Shown: positions 1-7,900 of the stretch, one piece after another
Numbering within the stretch: position 1 is the stretch's first letter
Layout: each line of letters opens with the position of its first letter
Assembly: GCA_947053925.1 (NCBI GenBank)
Contig: CAMRUG010000004.1
Location: 1-64,000, forward strand
Length of the DNA stretch: 64,000 bases
Reading direction: 5' to 3'
Source of the DNA: an uncultured Clostridia bacterium
Lineage (GTDB): Bacteria > Bacillota > Clostridia > Christensenellales > CAG-314
Notes under the pieces: model-generated
Database searches by the model: none
Seen by the model: only the letters and a program-made list of their open reading frames with translations
Told to the model about the DNA's origin: nothing
Translations under genes and position numbers: made by a program

Positions 1-189
1 GCATGCGGGGCATTTGAAAGTAAATCCCCGTACCGTCAATTCGCGTTTTCCGTCGCAAATTTTACACGGCTCGCGAAATGAAAGATTTTTCCCACGAACG
101 ACCGTATAAAATACGTCGCCAATATTGACGGGTCGCGGGGCGCGATAATGTATCGCGGTTGTTTGGTTTGGTGTGTTTGGATTGTGCAT
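1..189 (-). CDS. Partial small phage-type protein with CxxC...CxxC, running off the left edge
   Basis: Not in the ORF track because it is truncated. The reverse strand from ATG at 189 reads MHNPNTPNQTTAIHYRAPRPVNIGDVFYTVVRGKNLSFREPCKICDGKRELTVRGFTFKCPAC, with an AAGGAGG-type RBS just upstream. Confidence 0.6.
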   Translation of the reverse strand, partial: MHNPNTPNQTTAIHYRAPRPVNIGDVFYTVVRGKNLSFREPCKICDGKRELTVRGFTFKCPAC

Positions 190-199
190 TTTTGCCTCC

Positions 200-916
200 T
201 TAAATTAAATCGAATATTGATATTTGCGATCGTACCGTATCGAGCCATTGTGTACCCGTCGCGTATTCGTCGGGATCAATTTCAAATAAGATATAATCGC
301 GTTGCAACCGATACGCCGCAACCGCTGTCGCGCAACTGCCGCCGAACGGATCGAGTATCAAGTCGCCCTCGCGGGTATGTTGCCGAATTATGCGCGATAG
401 TAGGTCGGTCGGCTTTTGGTTTTGGTGTATCCGTTCTTTTTCGGATAGACGGTTGAATTTCCATATATCGCCGTATCGCGGCATACCGTCCATAAACGGG
501 GCGCGACCCTTGTTTGCGTATATGATAAACTCGTAATTTTTTCCGTATTGTGCGCCGAGGTCGCCCATTGTCGGCGCGCCTTTATCCCACACGATAATAT
601 TTTTTACGGTAAAGTATTTCTCGATTTCCGCTTTGAAAAAATCGACTTTATCACTACCGCAAAACATATAAAGAGGGGAGTTGTCTTTCAAAACGTCGTA
701 CAGTAACGGGATCACGTCGATTATGAGTTGCGGGTTGTCGTCGTTTTGAATAGGCTTGCAAAATTTATGTGATTTGTCCGCTCGGTTGTTCGTCTTGTAG
801 TTGATAAGATACGGCGGGTCGGTTATGACGCAATCAACGCGTACCCCCCCCCGCAACATATCGCGCAAACCGTCGAGGCAATCCATGTTGTAAACGCGGT
901 TTCGCTCGATCGTCAT
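200..916 (-). CDS. Phage-type DNA methyltransferase (N6-adenine/N4-cytosine class, DPPY motif)
   Basis: MTIERNRVYNMDCLDGLRDML...CVITDPPYLINYK...DPFGGSCATAVAAYRLQRDYILFEID; internal ATG at 916 with a GGGAGG RBS is the likely start. Confidence 0.85.
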   Translation of the reverse strand: MTIERNRVYNMDCLDGLRDMLRGGVRVDCVITDPPYLINYKTNNRADKSHKFCKPIQNDDNPQLIIDVIPLLYDVLKDNSPLYMFCGSDKVDFFKAEIEKYFTVKNIIVWDKGAPTMGDLGAQYGKNYEFIIYANKGRAPFMDGMPRYGDIWKFNRLSEKERIHQNQKPTDLLSRIIRQHTREGDLILDPFGGSCATAVAAYRLQRDYILFEIDPDEYATGTQWLDTVRSQISIFDLI

Positions 917-1704
917 TTTTCCTCCCGCACACATGCGCCGCATGTTGTTTTTTTGCATTTTTCGGGGTCGTTTGCGTATTTTCTTCCGCATGTTGCGATT
1001 GCGGTTTTGTCTGTTCCGATAGCGGGATCGACGCCGATTATTGTTATCGTTTCGTTTTCGGGCAAAAGGGGGATTTCGTCGATACGCTCGATAAATATTT
1101 CCGCGTCGCCCGCCTTGACGGGGTATTTTCCGTTTGTATCCGCGGGCGTAAAGTTCTTTGCGTGGGTAATATCGCTCGTGTGCTTGCAATCGGGGTCGCA
1201 CGGCGCGCACTTTTTCCGATCGCAAACGTAATATATTTTTCCCGCTTGTTTATCCATTATCGCGCCTCCCGTATCCGACGGACGCATAACGACAACCATT
1301 GACGGAAAGGGCGCGGCGGATTTGCTTTCGTTGAAATGCAACCGTCCGCGTATAAACCGTACCGCGTGTTTTTTGTATATGTAATCGTGAAAATACGCCG
1401 TATCCGTTCGGGCGGGAATAAGCATAACAACCGTTGTACCCCCCCCCGCAACAACCTCCGCATGTGCTTTCGCAACCCATTTCGCGAGGTCGCGTCCGTA
1501 CGGCGGATTGCAAAATACGGTTTCGCCGCGCCAACTTTGCGCGAGTCCGTCAATTTCCTTTGTGAAATAGCGGGCGCATTTTGCATTTTGCGGTGTGGCG
1601 CACGGGTCGAGCGTAAACGCAAATTCTTTGTTTAATTCGTCGAAAAACGCTTGCGGCGTCGCCCACTCGTTCGTATTGCTTGTAAACATTGCCGAGTTAA
1701 TCAT
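913..1704 (-). CDS. Phage N-6-adenine methyltransferase (Dam-like, CNPPYG motif) fused in frame to a small Cys-rich phage protein
   Basis: TNEWATPQAFFDELNKEFAFTLDPCAT...VFCNPPYGRDLAKWV; C-terminal YYVCDRKKCAPCDPDCKHTSDITHAKNF; likely start 1704; internal SD+ATG at 1257. Confidence 0.75.
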   Translation of the reverse strand: MINSAMFTSNTNEWATPQAFFDELNKEFAFTLDPCATPQNAKCARYFTKEIDGLAQSWRGETVFCNPPYGRDLAKWVAKAHAEVVAGGGTTVVMLIPARTDTAYFHDYIYKKHAVRFIRGRLHFNESKSAAPFPSMVVVMRPSDTGGAIMDKQAGKIYYVCDRKKCAPCDPDCKHTSDITHAKNFTPADTNGKYPVKAGDAEIFIERIDEIPLLPENETITIIGVDPAIGTDKTAIATCGRKYANDPEKCKKTTCGACVREEK

Positions 1705-1975
1705 TGTCGCGCCTCCTATGTTGCGCCGCATGCGGGCAAGTCGCCCAATGCGGGATATAACCTTTCCCGTCGATAACGGGGGAAAGGAAACCGCCGCCCG
1801 CTCGGTCGATTATAGTTGCTTTGATGACGCGCCCGTCCTCGGTAACGACCGTCGATTTGCCTTTGTAATTTTCTTGATATTCGACCGCGTCCGCGTCGCA
1901 CGGCATATTTTTTCCGTTTTGCGTTTTTATCCACACAATCGGCGCGCCGCAACTTTTACAATTTACGATCCGCAT
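1697..1975 (-). CDS. Hypothetical phage protein, zinc-ribbon-like N-terminus (CKSCGAP)
   Basis: ORF MRIVNCKSCGAPIVWIKTQNGKNMPCDAD; overlaps neighbouring genes in typical phage operon style. Confidence 0.55.
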   Translation of the reverse strand: MRIVNCKSCGAPIVWIKTQNGKNMPCDADAVEYQENYKGKSTVVTEDGRVIKATIIDRAGGGFLSPVIDGKGYIPHWATCPHAAQHRRRDND

Positions 1976-2144
1976 TTGCCGCCTCCGCTTTCTTTTGTTT
2001 TACCAATTCCGCCGCCCGTATCGGTATCACAACGCCATAATTGCAAGCGTCGCAACACAACCCGCGATCTTTAACGGGCGCGGGATTATTCCCGTATCCG
2101 CTGTATTCTTTTTTGCATATACAACATTTCTTTTTGTCGTCCAT
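1956..2144 (-). CDS. Hypothetical small Cys-rich phage protein
   Basis: MDDKKKCCICKKEYSGYGNNPAPVKDRGLCCDACN; CxxC pairs. Confidence 0.5.
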   Translation of the reverse strand: MDDKKKCCICKKEYSGYGNNPAPVKDRGLCCDACNYGVVIPIRAAELVKQKKAEAANADRKL

Positions 2145-2147
2145 AGT

Positions 2148-2408
2148 TCAATACTCCTTGATATGTTTGACGTGGGATTTCTTAAAGAAAACGCGGCACG
2201 TCGGGGTTTCGAGATAATAACCGATAATGCGTCGATTGTCGAAAATGAGGCACTCGGTACGCGTCGCGAGGGTTGCGATATGTAGAAAACCCGCCGCGTC
2301 CGATCCGTCGGTAAACTCAATAAAAACGGATTTCCCGCAAAGTGCGGTCAATTTCGCGCTTTCGGCGCGGGTATGGATATACCCGTCTTTCGGGGGAGGA
2401 ATTATCAT
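2148..2408 (-). CDS. Hypothetical phage protein
   Basis: 86-aa ORF; ATGA overlap with upstream gene. Confidence 0.5.
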   Translation of the reverse strand: MIIPPPKDGYIHTRAESAKLTALCGKSVFIEFTDGSDAAGFLHIATLATRTECLIFDNRRIIGYYLETPTCRVFFKKSHVKHIKEY

Positions 2409-3436
2409 AAAACGCCCTCCGTATAATGCGGGTTTAATCCGTTTGACGCCGCCTCGTCGCGTACGGCGTCGTATTTGTCAACGTGTCCGCAAGGATTTTC
2501 CCAACCGTCGCAAATCAAACACAAACTCCCGTCGTACGATCGCACGGTCTTTATTTCTCCGCGCCTTTTCCCGCAAACGGGGCAAAACCAATACAATTTT
2601 ACTTTGACCGTTTTATATCCCTCGTGTTCAAAGCATGCGGGGATACATACTTCTTTTGTGTTTGCCGCGCGGCGCGGTGTAAAATTGCCCGTTGTGCGCT
2701 GTCGTTGTTTTGGTATGTAACCGTTAATAAATCGGATTTCCAAATCTTCGAGCGATTGCGTCTTTAACATGAGGCAACGGCTGTCTTTTTCGATTGTTTT
2801 CAAATCGTTGAAATATTCGGGGTAACCCCTCCAAAGACAATAAACCGAGTAAATACGTTGTTTCGGGCAAAACCAACAACCGCCGCGCGCCGTAATGTTG
2901 TAAATCGGGGATACGAGGTCGTACGGCTTGCAAATATCAAACGCCATGCGCTCGGTAATGTTGTTTTCGCAAAGTACGGATCGTTTATGTATTTTGTCCG
3001 TCGCGCGGGCGCGGAGGGCAAACATGCGCTCGACCTCGTCCGCCGCAATCCCGATATATTCCGTTATTTCGTCGTGCAAACTGTTTTCGTATTGTTTTAT
3101 GACGTCGAGTTTTAGACGGGAATTGCACCACGCGCCGACTTGAAACGGGAAACCGTAAATTTCCCCGACGTGTGCACCCTTTTGCTTTTTGCGGTAAAAA
3201 TATTCTCTAAACGAATATTGCGCCGAAAGGTGTTTGACCGTATATCCGAGTTTTTCTTTGATAATTTTTTCGGCGGTCGGTATCTACGCCGCCATGATCG
3301 GGTGTTCGCCGCTTATTTCGGGCGTATATCGAATATCGACATATACGACCTCGTCGAGCGGGAGTCCGAGTTCTTTTATTTTGATAAGTTGCGCGATACT
3401 ATCTTTCCCGAACGATAAAAAGGCAATGTGTTTCAT
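2405..3436 (-). pseudogene. PAPS reductase/adenine nucleotide alpha hydrolase-like protein interrupted by an in-frame TAG (3284-3286)
   Basis: N-part MKHIAFLSFGKDSIAQLIKIKELGLPLDEVVYVDIRYTPEISGEHPIMAA*, continuing in the same frame IPTAEKIIKEKLGYTVKHLSAQYSFREYFYRKKQKGAHVGEIYGFPFQVGAWCNSRLKLDVIKQYENSLHDEITEYIG... Confidence 0.75.
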
Positions 3437-3449
3437 AGCCGCCGCCTCC

Positions 3450-4010
3450 TTAAAGCCCTTGCATACTGTCGCGCGCAAGGGCGATCAACGAGTCCGCCGT
3501 TACGCATTTTTCGCGCGTGTATCCGTTCGTGCATGTAATAACGACGGTTTCCTCGCCCGTCTTTTCGTCTTTCACGTATTCCGCGCCGCGGACGCAAATA
3601 CGCGCCGCCCGCAAAAGAGGGGAAAGGTAGTTTTTAACGAACGCCGCTTTTGTCTTGCTTTCGATTTCCGCCGTATCCTCGTCGGCATTTACCGACGCGA
3701 TCGCGTCGCCGACAATCTTTTTAATCAAAATCCGCAATTTTTCGTTTTCGAGCGTCTTTTTGTAAATTGTATCGGTGTTTCCGATAATCAATTTTTCGGC
3801 GCGGTCTTTTAACCACATGAGGGCGTCGGTGTATTCCTCGAAAGCGCGGTATTTTTCGATATAGCCGAACGACATATCGGTTTTGCGGAGAGTGTGTTCA
3901 TATCCGTTGATTTCGGCGATATATGTTTTTGCGGTTTCTTTTATGACGGTCGCCTCGTGGATAATCCCGTCCACGACCTCGCGCGACGATATGTAATAGA
4001 TTTTTTTCAT
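3450..4010 (-). CDS. Hypothetical phage protein
   Basis: MKKIYYISSREVVDGIIHEATVIKETAKTYIAEING...; start at 4010 overlaps upstream stop. Confidence 0.55.
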   Translation of the reverse strand: MKKIYYISSREVVDGIIHEATVIKETAKTYIAEINGYEHTLRKTDMSFGYIEKYRAFEEYTDALMWLKDRAEKLIIGNTDTIYKKTLENEKLRILIKKIVGDAIASVNADEDTAEIESKTKAAFVKNYLSPLLRAARICVRGAEYVKDEKTGEETVVITCTNGYTREKCVTADSLIALARDSMQGL

Positions 4011-4426
4011 TATTCGCCTCCGAGTATCAAATCGTACAAAATGCCCGCGTAACCGTCGTTGAGTGCCTTTTCTTTCAATTCTAAAAGCGGGCAATTTTGG
4101 TTGATTTCGACTAAATGCACGTGGTCGAAATATTCGCAATCCATACACGCGCAACGCGTACAATGATTTTCGACGTCGATTTTGAAAACATTATGTAATT
4201 GCGCGCGTTGTTCGTCGGGCGTATAAACTTCGACGTACGCCGTAACGATCCCGTCAATTCTCGATATTTTTATCGCCTTGACGATCGGGACGAGTTTAAC
4301 AAAAAAGTTGTAAAACGTTTCCGCCCGTGCGCCCGATAGTTCTTGCGTCGAAACGCCCGAAACAATAATCTTTGTCGGCTTGCCAAATACGCCGAGCGGG
4401 TTTGTGGTGGTTTGGGTAGTGTTCAT
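4010..4426 (-). CDS. Hypothetical phage protein
   Basis: MNTTQTTTNPLGVFGKPTKIIVSGVSTQELSGARAETFYNFFVKLVPIVKAIKIS...; RBS AAGGAGG upstream of ATG 4426. Confidence 0.55.
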   Translation of the reverse strand: MNTTQTTTNPLGVFGKPTKIIVSGVSTQELSGARAETFYNFFVKLVPIVKAIKISRIDGIVTAYVEVYTPDEQRAQLHNVFKIDVENHCTRCACMDCEYFDHVHLVEINQNCPLLELKEKALNDGYAGILYDLILGGE

Positions 4427-4437
4427 ATTTTGCCTCC

Positions 4438-4614
4438 TTAAATTTTGCCGTATTTGTCGGCGTATTCTTTGCATGCGGCGCGGATAACGACTCCGTATCC
4501 GTTGCCTTGTCTTTCCGCGATTTCGCGCAATACTTTGTCCGTGTCGGCGGGGATCAATGCCGAAATGGGTACGTTCTTTGTCGCGCGTACGTCTTTTTTT
4601 GCCGTGTCCGTCAT
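4438..4614 (-). CDS. Small hypothetical protein, first gene of the phage-type operon
   Basis: MTDTAKKDVRATKNVPISALIPADTDKVLREIAERQGNGYGVVIRAACKEYADKYGKI; GGAGG RBS. Confidence 0.5.
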   Translation of the reverse strand: MTDTAKKDVRATKNVPISALIPADTDKVLREIAERQGNGYGVVIRAACKEYADKYGKI

Positions 4615-4633
4615 GTTTGCACCTCCATAAAAT

Positions 4634-4663
4634 AAAGTGGGTTTGTTGCAACAAACCCACTTT
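4634..4663. promoter_or_regulatory. 30-bp perfect palindrome in the leader of the phage operon (operator or attenuator)
   Basis: AAAGTGGGTTTGTTGCAACAAACCCACTTT read directly; related inverted repeat at 4693-4720. Confidence 0.6.
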
Positions 4664-4926
4664 TGAAAGGTCGATAACCCGTATAAAACAAAAATAGGCT
4701 TGTTTTTTAACAAACCTATTGTAAATTAGCAAAAAAAATGTAAAAACTTTATTGCAATTTAAAATGCAGTGTGATAAACTTATATGGTAACAATTACGGC
4801 AAACTATACATAGTTGGGAGATACGCAATGAGTAAAACCAATTTGGCGTTGACAAGATTACTCAATTATCGTCTGGGGGGGGGTATAGACCTTTCCGCTT
4901 GTCGTCATATAACAAGTACTTTTAAA

Positions 4927-4961
4927 CTGTAAAAGGGAAATTTCCCCCTTTTACAGTTTTT
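4927..4961 (+). terminator. Rho-independent terminator between the phage-type block and the giant lipoprotein gene
   Basis: AACTGTAAAAGGG aaattt CCCCCTTTTACAGTTTTTTTT. Confidence 0.75.
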
Positions 4962-4993
4962 TTTATTGTAAATTTTTTAAAGGAGAGATATCA

Positions 4994-7900
4994 ATGAAGA
5001 AGGTTGTTCGTATATTGCTGGCAATCGTTATGGTAATGTGTTTGACATTGACAATTACCGCTTGTAAAAACGACTGTCAAAAAGGCAATCACACATGGGA
5101 TGACGGTAAAGTTACTTCCGCTCCGACGTGTACCGAAAAAGGGGTAAAAACTTACACTTGCGTAAAGTGTAACGAAACCAAAACAGAAGATATAGACAAA
5201 TTAGGACACGACTTTGAAAACGGAATAGATAAAGGCACAACCGAAGCAACTTGTACTTCGGCGGCTATACAAACCATCCAATGCGCGCGCTGTTCCGAAA
5301 CTACTACTAAAACGGTAGGCAGTCCTTTGTCTCACAACCCGTCCAATACTTGGCAGGTAGACGCGGTCAAGAACACTCACTACAAAACTTGTGCAAACGG
5401 CTGCGGACTGCGCATTGACGAACACGCAATCGACTTTGTTCTCGATGCCGAACAGCCTAACGCTCCCACTTGCGAACAGGCAGGCTCGCTCTCGTATCAC
5501 TGTACTCACGAAGGTTGTACAGTAACAAATACTGATGAACAGGCTAAACTCGGACACTCTCCTGCAACAGAATGGAGCCACGGCGAAATTGACGGCAAAG
5601 ATATGCACTGGCACGAATGCACGCGCGAGGATTGCAGTGCTAAACTCGACCTTGCCGAATGCAGCGTAGACGTTACGGCTTATATTCACGAAAATATCGG
5701 CGGTGTAAACAAACACTATAATGTTTGCTCCGTTTGCGAAACTCACTACAACGAAGAAAACTGTGCAGCAACAGGCGAATACCAAATTGATACTGCTCTA
5801 AATAAACACTACAAAACGTGCGACAAGTGCGAATACCGTTTGGAAGAAGCCGACCACGATGCGCTCGGCGAACTTGTAAAATCAGCTGAGGGGCACGCTC
5901 ACAAGTGTTCTGCCTGCGGCAATACTCCTGCTTTAACGGCGCATACCGAAGTGGAAATTCCCGCTGTTGCTCCCACCTGTAATGAAGACGGAACAACTGC
6001 CGGCGTCAAGTGCTCGGAATGCGAATATGTCATAACTGCGCCCGAGATCGATACTAAACGTCCAAAACATAACTATGAATGGATTTACGGTGCGGACAGA
6101 GCGGACGATATGCTTGCTTATGCTCATTACCAAAAGTGCAGTGTATGCGCTCACATAGACGCAAGCAGTAAATCTGTCGATCATACACTTAAAATGACCC
6201 AAGGCGACAAAGACTATCACTGGGAAGCCTGCGAATGCGGCTATGCCGATTTGGAAAACAAATCCGCGCACAATTACGAAACGGAACTTGTATGCCCCGT
6301 ATGTAACAAAGTGCCCGAGCATATTCGCTTTGCTTTGCGTATAGGCGACGGAGAATACCAAAGTTGGCACGATAATGTTGCAGAAGAACAAAACGTAACT
6401 TTGCAAGAAGTTGTAAACCAAGTTCCTGCAAACAGCACGGCTACGATTTATATCGGAATGGACATTGAAGACGGCGTTGGAATTTTCGTTTCCAACAACA
6501 AAAACATTACGTTCAGATTCAACAACCACACATATAACGTTTCCCGCGAGACGGTAGGTAGTGCAGGCACGGAAAATCAGGCTTTCCATTTAGAACAAGG
6601 CTCAACAGTTGCAATTTACAACGCTACTATAACGGCTACTGCAAGTAACGTCCGTATGTTAGTGCAAAACTACAGCAACTTAACGCTGGATAACGTAAAA
6701 CTTAATGCGGCAGACAATGCTAACGTAGCGTATGTATTGTCTAATAATGCGGGAACGGTTGTTCTCTGCAACGATACGGAATTGAGAGCGCACGATGGCA
6801 AAGTGGCTTTGGACGTTTACTACAACTTAAAGGGATATTACCCTGCAGGCGTTAGCGTAACCGTCGAAAGCGGCTGTTTGGTAAGCGGAATTATCGAATA
6901 CGGCGCGGACGTTGAATCGGACGGTTGGACAGACAAAACCGTATTGTCTCTTCCCAGTAAAGACCGTAACTACAATATCCGTTTTACGACAAGCAACGTA
7001 ACTTGTGAGACCGCCAATATCACCAAGGGCGGAGACCGCTTAACTCACGAAGAAGATAACGGAATTGTAACAACAGAGCCTACGTGTGCGGTTAAAGGCG
7101 TTAAAACGTATACTTGCACCCGTTGCGGACATACGCGCACGGAAGATATAGCGGCGCTCGGACACGATTTTGCAACCGTACTTACAACCGATTCCCAAGC
7201 AAAGACTCACTATTATGCTTGCTCGCGCTGCGACGAACGTCAAGACGAAACGGAATGCACATTTGAAACACGCGGCGCAGTTGCGGCAACTTGTATAAGT
7301 ACCGGTATGCGCGGTGAGACTTACTGCTCGGTATGCAATCACGTTTACGAGAAAAACACTGCTACAAACAAAAACCCTGCTAATCACGAAGGAAGTCTCG
7401 AATGGACTACCGACGGCGAAGTCCATTATCAGCAATACAGTTGTTGTCATGCGGAAGATACCGACAACTTGCACGAAATGGAATGGGTAGCGGAATCTAC
7501 AACTGCGACCTGCGTAAGCGGCGGTGTTACGACATACAAATGCGGACACGAAGGCTGTACTCTTACCAAAACGGAAAACGTTTCCGCGCTCGGTCATACT
7601 TACGGAGACTTTGCAGACGATAATAACGGCGAAACCCACACCAAGACCTGTACGCGCGCAGGTTGTACGACAGATACGGCAGGACACTCCGTAACGGAAA
7701 ACCACGAATATGTGTATATTTCTGTAGATAACGACAAGCATACAAAAATGTGCGATTGCGGTTACGAAGTTGAAGAAGTGCATATTTGGAATAACGGCGA
7801 AGTTACAACCGCGCCTACTTGTACGGAAGACGGCGTAAAAACGTATACCTGTACGGCGGACGGCTGCGGCGGCACTAAGACCGAAGTGATTGTCAAATTA

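Noticed and set aside
200-1225. Full 341-aa ORF as the methyltransferase
   Set aside because: The first ~103 residues are Arg-rich, out-of-family sequence overlapping the neighbouring gene; the internal ATG at 916 has an RBS and starts the recognisable MTase.
4870-4880. Long G-tract (CTGGGGGGGG) before the lipoprotein gene as a phase-variation switch
   Set aside because: The homopolymer lies in intergenic DNA and upstream of a terminator; no promoter spacing or reading frame depends on it visibly. It could also be a sequencing artefact.
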